A model generated the notes under the pieces. It saw only the letters and a program-made list of their open reading frames with translations, was not told where the DNA came from and made no database searches. This document shows positions 11,975-22,497 of a DNA stretch of 64,000 bases, piece after piece. The stretch is from assembly GCA_963969495.1 (NCBI GenBank), contig OZ018329.1:72071452-72135451 (forward strand). The letters are read 5' to 3'. The first letter of the stretch is position 1. Each line of letters starts with the position of its first letter. Made by a program: the position numbers and the translations under genes. This DNA comes from Ceratothoa steindachneri. Lineage: Eukaryota; Arthropoda; Malacostraca; Isopoda; Cymothoidae.

Positions 11975-14050
11975 CTTTGGGCGTGGGCGAAGGAGCCGAA
12001 GCTTCTTTGTTGCTGTCCTCCTTTCGGGGGACAGCTTTAGGAATCCCCGAAGATGGCCTAGCGACCATCTTCAGGGGTGATGCCTCCTGTGAGTCTAACG
12101 ACTCGGTGGAGGCGCGTGGCCGTTTCGCCTTACGGGAAACGGTCACGCTGGGGGAAGAGGGAAAAGCCCTGGTTTTAGCCGGGGATGGGTATGAACCCTT
12201 TTTGCCGCCAGCTTTACCAGGGAAGCACCCAGGTTGGGTAGAGCCCGCAGAAGGGCTCCGAATGGGCGCGGAAACAACTGTGCTCGTTGGCCTGGATGGG
12301 CCAGGAGCAGAGGGTGCCTTTCTAACTATTGAGGCATAAGACGTCCCAAGCAGAGCCGGGCGCCCCAGGACCAAGTCCTTAGACTCGCGGAATGAGAGTC
12401 GATCCAGGGCCTGAACGGCCAGGATTTCTTTCTCAAGGAGATATGCACCACATTGCTTCGAAGAAGCGGGGTGCGGCTCACCGCAATTGACACACTTGGC
12501 CACACACGATTTGGACTTATCGTGTGCGACCTTGGAGCAATTTACACAGACTTCGGGTGACCCCGACTTTGCACGTCTACATGAGCGATTCGTATGGCCG
12601 AAGCGGTGACAGTAATAGCACCGCCGCGGCAGTGGCACGAATGCCTTCACGCGGTAGCGGTACCAAACAGCACGCACCGACTCAGGGAGCTTGTCACAGT
12701 CGAACGTGATGAAGTTCGTAGGGGTGGGTCTCAAGGCCCCTCCCTGTTTTCCATCACACGTTCGACCTTGACCGCCCCATGGTCGGCCAGCTGTAGGGTG
12801 ATGTCCTCAATGGAGTAGTCAACGAGTTCCCTCGCATAAACTACTTTCACAAAGTTCATGGTAGAGTGCGGCGTCACACTCACCTGGGTGCCATGAAGGG
12901 TCCGAAGAGCACTTATCTTGGCCGCCTCGGCGGGATTCGCAGGATTCGCCAGAAGGCTCCCGTCCGAGAAACGGTTCACCTTCGGCTTTCTACCAATTGC
13001 ACTAGCTAATCCTCTCCTCTGATGGATCATGTTGCCCTTGGTCAACATGGTGCCATCAGTGGAGTGAATAACGAGGAAGCGTTTGAAGCCAGCGGGCTCG
13101 AAAACGCCAAGTAACCTCTGAATCAAGGGCCCCAAAGTCATCGAGGCTCCGCCCTGTGCACTTTTGGTCTTAGTCAGGGGCTCCACAACCGGGGGGGGCA
13201 GAGGGGCCGAATGTGCCGATCTTGGCTTGGTCGCTTGCCAAAGTAGCAGCAGACCCATCCGTCCCTGGGGCCCCCGCGGATGGAGAGGAGCCCCGAGTCT
13301 TTATGGTCTTTTTTGGAGAGGAGGTCGGGGAATGAACCCGCTTCTCACTTCCGCCGGAAGGAGCCCCCAGGACAGATGGACCGACCTCAGCTAGGTCATT
13401 CTCCGAAATGGAGAAGGTCCTGGTAGTCGTCGGGGCACCGGTCGGAGGAGATCCCTCCCCTCCTTGTACTACTTCAGAAACCACAGCCGTTTGAGGAGGA
13501 GCCTGCATAGGGGCGGATTCGGGTTTGGTGCTTGGCGCCGAGCCCGGATTCTTTCCCATGGAAGGCCCTACCGTCTGAGGCTGGGTTTCCTCAAGGACCA
13601 TGTCTATCTCAGGGAGGGGGCCTCCAGTTGGCCATCTCCCCCCAAGACATCACAGGTCCCGTTGGCAGTATCGTCATTAGTCTTGTGTGGGAAGGCATGG
13701 GCCTTGACCCCGGCAAGGTTCAATATTCTTGCCAGCAGGTCTTTTGAGGAGAGCAACCGAAGGGGCCTGGCTTCCCTCTCCCCCCTAAGGGGGTTTGCCC
13801 TACCAAGCCGCTTCAATGTGGAGCGGCTGGCTTTCTAGGCAGTCCCCTTGGAAAGAACAGAGGGGACTGCCACTGGTAAGAGGGAGGTGCCCGAAAGTAC
13901 CTCCAGAGAAGGGGGTGATGGGGAGTCCCCGTCACCCGTAGGCATAGGAGAGTAGTAAGCCTCCTCTCCAGTTGAAGAGATATGGAGGGTCCCCTGCGCA
14001 AGCACAGAGGAAGGGACCTCCATTTTTTTTTTTTGCTGGAGCTGCCTGAG
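11940..14050 (-). pseudogene. I-group copy 2: gag-like ORF1 with zinc knuckles (frameshifted)
   Basis: The frame is split into three or more pieces (13170-13601, 12731-13258, 11940-12734), with earlier residues up to about 14050. The first two pieces are Pro/Ser/Thr-rich and low in recognisable motifs. The third has CYYCHRFGHTNRSC, a C-x2-C-x4-H-x4-C knuckle, then CVNCSKVAHDKSKSC and CVNCGEPHPASSKQC, two variant knuckles. This three-knuckle arrangement is that of I-type ORF1 RNA-binding proteins. The same region is present in copies 3 and 5, where the frame breaks differ. Confidence 0.75.
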
Positions 14051-14628
14051 GGTGGCTCCGTCGCTGTTTCAGGGGAGGTTGGGGGTTGGGGTTTTGGGTC
14101 TTTTTTTCATACATGGGCATGGTGACCCTCTTTTTTATACGGGACGCAATAGCTCATCACCTCTTGCAGTCGCCCACACTGCAAGAGGTGCTTACAGGCC
14201 TGGCGCCGCCATTTGGGACCACCCCTCCCGCCTGGTGGCCTGGCAGTCCATCGGCATGGCGGCTCCACCTTAGACACAGCGTAAAAATGGATAGAATGTG
14301 AAGAGGAGAGGAAAAGGGATGTGAGGAAGGTATGGGTGGGGATGAACCAGGTTGTTAAAAAAAAAACATCCCGAACCGGAGCTCAGGGGTTAGGGAACAT
14401 TGTCCCCTCCCCCCTCAGCCCTGATCCGGGACGGTTGGCCGAGGAGGAGGTCAGCATCTACCCTGTGAAATTAGAGGCTGACCAGAGAAAGTTGTGGGAG
14501 AGGTTGTATGAAAAGAGAGGAAACAAGTGTTTTGAAGGAAGGAAGAGAGGCTAAGCTCGGGCCGGACGGGGTGCTGAGTCCTGTCAGCACGGCGGCCAGG
14601 ATGGCAAATCGCCGTGCCCCTTACGGGG

Positions 14629-14930
14629 TATGTTATGTTAAGGATAAAACCAAATAGATAAGGTCTACTTCCGGAAATTCCAACCATGATCAAAGAATGT
14701 AGACATTTAGATCACAAAACCAAGTACATACACACGCAATTATGAATATATAAAAATAAACAAGAGAAACATAACTAAATTAATAAATCAAAGGGCTAAG
14801 ATTTAAAATGGACAATTTTGTTATAAATAAGCCTTTTAATTACAGGATCCAGTTTAAAGAGACTAGGGGATATATTAAAATTTGATCACTACTGTATATA
14901 TATAATGCATAACTGAGCAATTAATGAAAA
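14629..14930. other. Spacer between the I-group pair and LINE A, nothing certain
   Basis: AT-rich. It starts TATGTTATGTTAAGG, which resembles the ATGTT-repeat tail of the CR1 copies in this window, but no CR1 body is attached. Confidence 0.35.
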
Positions 14931-15105
14931 AATGAAGTAGGTGAGTTTTAAGAGGGTAGGGGATGTGTAGATCAAGTATTTGCTCTGAGAGGTCTAGTGC
15001 ATGCTTGAAACATGGATCTTGAGAAAGCATATGACCATATAGATAGGTAAACATATGACAGGTTCTGAAAATTTATGGAGTAAGTAGTAAAGTGCTAGAT
15101 GCTGT
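14931..15105 (+). mobile_element. LINE A, part 2: reverse transcriptase remnant
   Basis: Plus-strand frames give GDV/GCVDQVFALRGLVHAC and then MDLEKAYDHIDR. These are consecutive RT blocks of a common animal LINE (…GFRSGRGCVDQIF.LR…FMDLEKAYDRVDR). The equivalent stretch of LINE B is found at 36990-37155. The remnant is interrupted at about 15105 by unrelated C-rich DNA. Confidence 0.6.
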
Positions 15106-15985
15106 GTGTGATAGAATTGCCTATGGCGGCCGCGCCTCGCTTCTATCACAAATTGAAACATGCTTCCCACGTGCATCCTGCGAGAGTAGAACGGCATTCT
15201 TATCGCCCACCATTCCGAAGTATTATCTTCCCCCGTTCGACAAGAAACGGTTCTCGTTTCCCTGATATCACGTCAGTGGTAATTTAATTCCCCCCTTTTA
15301 ACGTTCTTCAAGATAACGCTTGGTTACACCAATAACCTCAATTGTTCATACAGAACATCTCCGGTATCCTGTCTCCAGGATTGCTCGTACTTCCGAGCCT
15401 CACTTCGCTCTCACTCCTCGAAGTCAGTCCTTCCCCCCCTTGTTAAGGACAACCCCCCTAAAAAACCCTCCTCCTGGGAAAGAAATCGCCAGTTGGACCG
15501 AAGTCACTCCTTCAAATCACCTTCCTCTGCACAACGACCTTATAAATACACAAGCTACGAATTGCATTTAACTATTTAACTTTGTGCCAATGTAACTCTG
15601 TGCTTTAACACAGATTTAGCCGCCCCTTTCCCTTCTTGTTTGTTTTGTCATTTAAATCCCTCAAAATCTTAATCCTCCGCTTAGTCAAATTTATCCCATG
15701 ACCTTTTTCATTTTATGTGTATCTCCCATTTTAATCCCCGGTCATGTAAATATTTTCCATGTGTTGTTTTGTTAGATTAATTAATAAAATTCTATTTTAT
15801 AATGTTTGCAATATTATTTATCCTTGGGCTCCGTTCCACTTCTTAAGTATATTGAAGATAAATAAGCCCTCTCCAGGCCTATTTATTAATGTAGTCATTC
15901 TTGGCCATCTGATTAAACCCTGCACTCGAATATAGAATAATTCCAACAAAGAATAGATATATAGTATATGTTCATGTTGGAACGA
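15106..15985 (+). repeat. Insertion in LINE A, possibly a solo LTR
   Basis: This stretch has a base composition unlike its surroundings (C-rich in 15120-15540) and splits LINE A between two RT blocks. It starts near TGTGTGATAGAATTG and may end near …TATATGTTCA. It holds a TATAAATA motif at 15541-15548 and an AATAAA at about 15783, as expected of an LTR promoter and poly(A) signal. Candidate flanking pentamers are TGCTG and TGTTG, which differ by one base. The borders are approximate and the LTR reading is an inference. Confidence 0.35.
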
Positions 15986-16605
15986 TGGAGTGCAGTTAAC
16001 TGAAAGATGGACCATGTGATGATATAACAGGGATGTAAAGGTAAGTGTGTTTGGTGATGCTATGGTTGTTTAATATCTTTAAAGATGCAGAAGTGTGAGG
16101 AGTATGAATCGGAATGAAAAAAGGGGAGTGGAATTGATGATGAATAATGAGGAGTTGGTATGTGCTGATAACCTGGTATTAGTAGCTGAGAGTGACAAGT
16201 GATTTTGGGAAATATTGATCATAGCGTTTCAAGAGTAAGGTGAAGGTGGAGTTGGGTGTGATATTAGACTCTTTGGTGTAAAGGTGTGCTAAGAGTTGGA
16301 AGACTGCTTGAAAGTTGGCTTGATTATGTGAATGAGTTGCTGAGACACAAAGGGCTAACTGATGGGCAAACTCATGATATTGTGTATGATAGACATGCAT
16401 TGATGGAGGTTTCTGTGGGTGTGCTTGAAACCTTCTATCCAGTTATGCCCCCTGAATGGATGATTTTCTGCACCACATACCACCCTGTCACCTTGAAGGG
16501 GCAATGTGGTGCGGGATAAATGCTGGATGACTTCATTGTGCAGATGCATGCTGCCCCACCCCTTTTTGATGAAATGTGGCTGATACTACTACTACTAATA
16601 ATAAA
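15986..16605 (+). mobile_element. LINE A, part 3: end of RT, C-terminal region and 3' tail
   Basis: Frames give RDVKVSVFG near 16030, then CADNLVLVAESD (16160-16195), the degraded F-ADD catalytic box. SWLDYVNELLRHKGL (16310-16360) and DIVYDRHALMEV follow, matching the C-terminal ..WLD.V.E.L...G......DR..W segment of this LINE type. The copy ends in a CTACTACTACTAATAATAA microsatellite tail near 16590-16605, only about 20 bp from the host exon E8. It is antisense to the host gene. Confidence 0.6.
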
Positions 16606-16623
16606 AAGGGCAATTCTTTATAC

Positions 16624-16805
16624 CAAAAGTGAGTCATCAGAGCAAGACTGGGTGGTGTTTGAAATCCTGAATTCGTCGAATGTGATCTGAATGGTGGTTC
16701 CAAGACGACTCCGGATGCGCCATTGACATGAGCTTCTCGGGTAGTTATTGGGATAATTTGGAGAGGTGATTATGCCATCAGGCTCTGACAGGATGCCACC
16801 ACACA
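16624..16805 (-). CDS. Cubilin-like multi-CUB protein, exon E8 (first half of CUB 5)
   Basis: The exon has acceptor CATCACAG and donor TTG|GTATAA, phase 1 to phase 0, two bases plus 60 codons. It reads CGGILSEPDGIITSPNYPNN, then YPRSSCQWRI, a canonical CUB opening with cysteines 1 and 2. Next comes ITFDEFRIS…SCSDDSLL with cysteine 3 and the acidic residues used for calcium in cbCUB domains. The upstream partner E7 ends in phase 1 and supplies the G that makes the Val codon before the first Cys. E9 completes the domain. The donor lies only about 20 bp from the 3' tail of a LINE. Confidence 0.9.
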
Positions 16806-17819
16806 CTGTGATGGGGAGGAGATTTGCATATTAATTATTCAATTGTTGAGGTTTGTAAAGTCAGGAAAAAGATGAACATGAGCTCTTAGATCTCCACCAT
16901 AATTTTTGAAGAGATTAGTGGTGATAATGGGGAAGTCATAAGGGAAGTGAAGATGTGGGGGAGTACATATTTTGATGCCAAAAGAAAGACTATTTGGGGT
17001 GGGGTAATGGTGGTGGTGGAGAGGGGCTACTAAATGTAGCTGGGCCCTGTTATAAGCATTGAATGAGTAGCAAAAAAAAACACAAACAAGATTTTGGGAA
17101 CACTAAGCCTCGAGAGGGTACACAAGTCTTAATAATACGAAAATTGCTTAGACAAAATTCAATCCAAAGACTAGGGCCAGAAGGGCATATTATAAGGATC
17201 AAAGAACAAGTTTGTACAAAAGAGCAAAGACTCATAATTACAAAGGTGATCTGATACCCTTGCTGAGGTCCTAGGAACAGAGCCTCAGATGTAAGAATTT
17301 GAGAGAATGAAGATGACTAACAAGGGCAGGGTATGAAAGGAAATAATTAAGATAATAAAATGGTGTAACCACCAAGGGCATATTGTAGAAAGGCTGGGGG
17401 AATGTATCAAGGAACAAGGTGGAAACACTGCTGTTTTTAACATTAATTAATCACTACCCCCATTGCACTAAGGCCTTGTCCCATTACACTAGTGCAAATC
17501 TTTGTTGCTATCAAAGCCCTGGTCCTGGCCCCCTAGGGCAGGTTCCATGATGAGCACCGCTGACCAGATGGTGTCATACCACTTGAATGAGTAAATGAAA
17601 CTGGATTTCCGATGTTATCCATTGATAATGATTTGCCATAGCAAAACTTTAGGCACTGATTATATTATTGCAATGGTAAATGCATTTTGTATGGAAATAA
17701 TTATTTTAATAAATTAGATTTATTTTGATTAAAATTAATTTACTGCACATCTGGCTGCCCAATGCACACGTAAGATCAGTACCCCCCATTAATAACTGTT
17801 GAGTATCAGAAAGTTGCTG
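16806..17819. other. Intron E7-E8, nothing recognised
   Basis: Mostly AT-rich single-copy-like DNA. A GC-richer stretch near 17460-17580 has no motif I can assign. Confidence 0.4.
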
Positions 17820-18100
17820 AGATCAATTAGTGATGAAGTTATAGGCAGATAAGAGCTTCAGCATATGAGGCCAGAGAAAAGGAAAGATATATTTGAGTAG
17901 CATCAGGAAAGAAATGAAATGATAGACCAAAACAATGCATAAGAATAACAAGGAAAATAAGGAAGATGCAAAATATAAGTGAACCAAGAACCGAGCCTTG
18001 CAGAAAATCCAAATGCTTTTGGCCAGCAGAAATATCATTTCCAATGTGAATAGATTGGATAAACTGTGATAATTCCTTCATCTCCTTTTCTGATTTGGCT
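17820..18100 (-). mobile_element. LINE reverse transcriptase fragment (L2/CR1-like)
   Basis: The minus-strand frame contains LQGSVLGSLIFCIFLIFLVI, then FGLSFHFFPDATQIYLSF. These are RT blocks 4 and 5 (PQGSVLGP.LF… and FH.YADDTQ.YLS) with the catalytic YADD altered to FPDA. The frame is open for 102 residues but lacks upstream RT blocks and any end structure. The style of the second block differs from the CR1 family next to it, so this is a separate, older insertion. Confidence 0.55.
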
Positions 18101-18697
18101 CCTAATTTGAGTTTTTTCTTTGTGGAAAAGCTTTTCACAGGTGCCACATCAATAATTATCTCAAGAAAGTCCTTTAATAGCCTTAGATGCGATCAGTTTT
18201 TGATAGTCTTGATTCAATAATTTTAATTTCAATATTCAGATGATCTCAACAGGCACACCAATTCTAAATTCATTACAATTCCCTAATCAGTTTCGTCTGT
18301 TTCCTACTCTAGATGATGACAAACTTTAAGAGTCAGTCCTTGAATGCCTCAGGAAAGACAATTTCACAACATAACATAATTTCACAGATGGCAAAAGCCA
18401 CAAGGGCCTATCAAAGGTCATCCGCCTCCGTCAAAACCCACCCACAAAAAGCACCATCACCAGGGAAAGACAAAATCAAAGTCTCCCCCACAATATAATA
18501 TAACAGATGACAAAAGCCACAAGGGCTCATCATAGGTCATCCGAGTCAAACGGCCTCTTTTTTAAGGCACCCAAACTCCCAGGAAAACTACATCCAGAGG
18601 ATTGCATCCAGAAACAAGGGTATCACCAATCAAGGCTTGTCAAGAACTAAATCATGCAGCTATAGATATATACAAACAATATTAATATATACAAAAC

Positions 18698-20509
18698 TTA
18701 GGAACCATCACAACCTTCCCTCCCCATAAACTCATCCAACCTACTCTTAAATACATTTAGATTTGGACTACCTACTACCCTCGGCGGCAATTTGTTCCAG
18801 AAGTCTACCACTCTATTGGTGAAAAAATATTTTCTTAAATCCAACCTACACCCTTGCTTTTTAATTTTCAAGTGGTGACCTCTAGTCTGATTTCCATCAT
18901 CTAACTCTAAAAACTTGCTAACATCCAATTTATCTATCCCGGAAAAATTTTTAAAGAGCTCAATCATATCCCCTCTCACACACCTCCTTTTGAACGAGAA
19001 CATATTTAATACCCTCTGTCTATCTATATATTCAAGGTGCCTCAGGGAAGGAATAATCTTTGTTGCCCTCCGTTGCACTGACTCAAGAAGGTTGATATCG
19101 TGTCTAAAATGTGGGGACCATGCCTGTAAACAGTACTCTAGATGTGGCCTAACATAAGAGTTATAGAGTTTAAGAATAACCTCCTTACTTTTGTAACTGA
19201 CATTTCTCTTAATGAAAGCCAGCACTCTATTTGCCCTATTTCTTGCTTCAATACACTGCTTAGAAAACCTTAATGACTTATCTATTACTACTCCTAAATC
19301 TTTCTCATCCTCTACTGAGCTCAGCCAATGCTCATCCATTTCATAGTTAAATTTTCTATTATCTTTTCCCATGTTAATAACTTTGCACTTATCAAGGTTG
19401 AAAGTCATTTGCCACTTATGTGCCCAGGATAACAATTTATTTAAATCCCCCTGCACTTTAAAATCATCATCAATATCTTTAACTACAGCTGCTAATTTGG
19501 TATCATCCGCAAAAATTGACACTTTATTATTAACTGACTCCCCAAGATCGTTTATATAGATGACAAATAATAATGGACCGAGAACTGATCCCTGAGGAAC
19601 CCCACTGATAACATCCCTCCACTCTGACTTTACACCATTTAGCACTACCCTTTGCTTCCTGTCTTTCAGCCACTCAGCAATCCAATTTGAAACAACCCCA
19701 CATATCCCAATTATTTTTAATTTATAAACTAGTCTCCTATGTGGTACCTTATCAAATGCTTTACTAAAATCTAAGTAAATTATATCTATATTCTCTCCCT
19801 TATCTACTTGATCTGTTACAAACTCCAGAAAGTCTAGTAAATTAGTCAAACATGATCTACCTGATCTAAACCCATGCTGAGCATCGCTGATTAACCCCTC
19901 CCTCTCTAGATGTTGGCAAATCCCTTTTTTAACTATTTTCTCAAGAATTTTACAGACTACAGGAGTTAGGCTAACCGGTCTAAAGTTATTTGGATCTTCT
20001 TTACTACCCTTCTTGAAAATGGGGACTACATTCGCTCTCTTCCAATCATCGGGTATTTCTCCATATTCCAGTGACCTAGTATATAACTTCTCCAGAGCTA
20101 TTGAGATACTTTCTACCCCTTCTTTAAGTATCCTAGAATGAATATTATCAGGGCCAGAGGCCTTGGTAGTATCTAACTCACCTATTAGTCCTTTTATCGT
20201 CCTCCAATCCACATTAATGGTAGTAAACACCTCTTTCCCTGACCCATGAGTACTATACATAAGACTATTTAGTTTCTCCTTTGTAAATACTGATGCAAAA
20301 TGACCATTTAGTACCTCAACTATTTCCTCATCAGTTTCTCTCACAACCCCTTCATATTTGATAGGTCCTATTTTAACTCTGCCAGACTTGTTATTAATTT
20401 TATAGTAACTAAAGAACTTTCTAGGATCTTTGTTGCTATCCTGAGCTAATTTAATTTCTGACACCCTTTTGTTCTTCTTTATAATCTTATTTAACTCATA
20501 CCTAGCCAT
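18698..20509 (-). pseudogene. CR1 copy 1 ORF2: reverse transcriptase part (603-residue open frame)
   Basis: The RT blocks are in order: NFRPVSLTPVVCKILEKIV, QHGFRSGRSCLTNLLDF, IDIIYLDFSKAFDKVPHRRL, SGVPQGSVLGPLLFVIYIND and VSIFADDTKLAAVV with an intact ADD catalytic pair. After these come the thumb and the C-terminal LEYCLQAWSPHFRHDINLLE, VQRRATKIIPSLRHLEYIDR and TNRVVDFWNKLPPRV. The frame runs uninterrupted to the stop, but upstream frameshifts separate it from the endonuclease, so this copy could not make the whole enzyme. Copies 2 and 3 are highly similar, which suggests recent activity of the family. Confidence 0.85.
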
Positions 20510-20929
20510 TCTATAATCACTTAAATTTTGAATATTATTTTGTACCTGTAATTTTTTATATGCCCCTTTTCTTCTCTGAAATTTTTCTAGCTATCTCCTG
20601 ATTCCACCATAATGGTTTCCTACTTTTGTTCCTAATGGCCTTCATTGGGATACATTGTTCTTGGACTACATTTATTATATGCTTGAAAGTATCCCACATA
20701 GCATAAGCATTTTTACCTCTGAATTCAACATCCCAGTCTACAAAATTTAGCAAGCTTTGGAGTTTTACCTAATCTCCTTTATGAAAATTTGGAACCTTTA
20801 CAGCATTCTCGGTTATTTTACCCTTCTCAATTCCCAAGTTAAAACGAACTATCTGATGGTCACTATTTCCCAATGCTTCCCCATCAGTCAATTCTTGAAC
20901 TAAATGATCAGTGTTAGAAAGTACTAAAT

Positions 20930-21601
20930 CTAATATATTGTCGCCCTCGTTGGCTCATTAACAAATTGATTCAAAAAATTATCCTCAAAGCATTCTATGA
21001 ACCTGCCACTTGTTTTATCCCTACCTATCATATTTTCCCAGTCCACAGAGTTTAAGTTGAAGTCCCCAATAATAACTGCATCTGTTTCACATCCCTTACT
21101 TATTTCCCTTATCATTAGTTCATCCATATCATCAGTCTGCCCAGGTGGCCTGTAAAAAGCTCCCAAATGCACCATTCTATTTTTACTGAACCTAATATCT
21201 ATCCAGAGTGACTCAACTCCATCCTGCTTTATTGAAGTATTTAAACTTGAAACAATGTTGTTTTTTATATAGATAATTATTCCTCCACTAATCCTACCTG
21301 TCCTTTGACTAATGTACATATTATAGCCCTGTAAATCAAATTCAATTATAGTGTCACTAAATTCTATTTCATTAACCCAGGATTCAGTAACACATAATAT
21401 ATCTATATCCTCATTGCTAATATAACTAAATAGCTCATCCTTCTTGTTTCTAAGACTACGAGCATTTGTATAGAAACAATTTAACCCCCCTATCCCTGAA
21501 GCACCTCTTGAAACCTGAATGACCTCACCTCTATCGCCTAGGAATCTATTTCTGTTATCTGCCAAGTCCATTCTACTTTTAGTACTATAATGCCCTCTCA
21601 T
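20930..21601 (-). pseudogene. CR1 copy 1 ORF2: endonuclease part
   Basis: The frame carries LNCFYTNARSLRNKKDEL, DILCVTESWVNE (catalytic Glu), GAFYRPPGQTDD and VIIGDFNLNSVDWENM (Asp and Asn), as in CR1/Jockey-type APE endonucleases. It then shifts frame after NEPTR, where the plus-strand copy at 29449-30279 continues with ILDLVLSNTDHLIQEL and NSDHQIV (the Ser-Asp-His box). A single-base indel is therefore the likely cause of the break. Confidence 0.8.
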
Positions 21602-21624
21602 AATTCCCTGACCACTATTAGTAT

Positions 21625-22320
21625 CTAGTTTCCCACCCGCAAAGACCTAATAACACGATCATACTCCTCCCACAACACATCTACCCCTCTCCTACTCAAA
21701 TGCAGTCCATCCATCGCATACATTTCTTTCATTCCAACAAACCTATCCCACACATCCACAAACATGACACCTTCCATCTCACATATCCTCGTCACATAAT
21801 CATTCAGCCTAATCGCACGAGACATCCATTCTACCCCAACATCCATTCTTGGAAGCACACCTGTCACAACACCTTTCATTCTACTTTCTTTCACCTTTTC
21901 AATCAACCTCTTGTACCTCTCACATAACTCACATGCACCCACTTTCTTCACATCATTCACTCCTACATGTGTAATCACAACCGCATCCCTTGCACAGCCA
22001 GACACCAGCTCCTCATACCTAACAGACAGATCTCTCACTCCAGCACCCGGCAAACACACCCTCAAACCATTCAATCTACTTGCATTCAACTTCCTATTTA
22101 AATATCTAACTCGCGAATCACCCATCACAAGCACTTCAGTCAGACTCCTATTCCTAACCCCCACAGACCTAACTCCATCCCCACTCCTATTCTCATTCCA
22201 ACTACTAGTCACTCTACCTCCACCCCCACCCCCATCAGTCATATCACTTCCAGTTACTTCCTCTCTTAGGGCACTGAATCTATTAGTCAAGCTAATAGGT
22301 TCTGTGTCCCTCTGACTCAC
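21625..22320 (-). pseudogene. CR1 copy 1 ORF1: SGNH-type esterase domain (intact 231-residue frame)
   Basis: Residues about 65-225 form an SGNH/GDSL hydrolase-like domain. VLVMGDSRVRYL carries the nucleophile Ser, LPGAGVRDL the Gly block, THVGVNDVKKVG the Asn block, and YAMDGLHLSRRGVDVLWEEY the Asp-x-x-His pair. All four blocks are present. Such an esterase is known from ORF1 of CR1 clade elements, where it is thought to help RNP or membrane interactions. The N-terminal 60 residues are Gly/Ser-rich. A second copy lies at 28852-29420 on the plus strand, with a frameshift. Confidence 0.8.
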
Positions 22321-22497
22321 ACACCTATTCTCCCCCTAGGGATAAAGTGATCAAAAAGATTCAGAAATTGGAATGAGAAGAAAGGAGACCTCATGTACAT
22401 GGTGGAAACACAAAGAGTAGACTGATATTTACTCAATTATTTTTAAAACACAATGTAATATTAGAAAGGTTTAGATTAAAATGAAAGAAAAAAGGTA

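Larger units (their letters stand above)
7898..14628 (-). mobile_element. I-group LINE copy 2, essentially full length (6.7 kb)
   Basis: The element reads 5' to 3' from 14628 to 7898. Its 5' end (CCCCGTAAGGGG…) is the same as in copies 3 and 5. Next come a gag-like ORF1 with zinc knuckles, an endonuclease, a reverse transcriptase, an RNase H domain and a Cys/His tail, then a 3' UTR with the conserved GGCGACTGCC…AGTCGCC block and an A-rich tail. Presence of RNase H places it in the I group of non-LTR elements (I/Nimb-like); the exact clade is not resolved. It is broken by several frameshifts, a deletion of about 60 bp near 10148, and a 42-bp deletion near 10895 relative to copy 5. It lies in sense orientation with the host gene. 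Confidence 0.85.
18366..22338 (-). mobile_element. CR1-type LINE copy 1, nearly full length
   Basis: The element reads from 22338 to 18366: ORF1 with an esterase (SGNH) domain, ORF2 with endonuclease and reverse transcriptase, then a 3' UTR of about 330 bp that ends in an ATGTT-repeat tail (ACATAACATAA on the plus strand near 18370). The esterase ORF1 and the microsatellite-like rather than poly(A) tail are features of the CR1 clade. It is the best preserved of four related copies here (others at 28836-32664, 34259-35990 and, more diverged, 50441-53963). A one-base difference near 20940 relative to copy 2 shifts the frame between endonuclease and RT. Confidence 0.85.

Noticed and set aside
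11647..12339. 230-residue plus-strand open frame
   Set aside because: It lies antisense to the zinc-knuckle ORF1 and endonuclease of I-group copy 2. It has no motifs of its own, and its openness follows from GC-rich codons on the other strand.
15100..15290. Plus-strand 62-residue frame starting MLCVIELPMAAAPRFYHK as a gene
   Set aside because: It starts within LINE A RT sequence and crosses into the C-rich insertion, so it is a chance fusion frame. The insertion may be an LTR but I cannot assign a protein to it.
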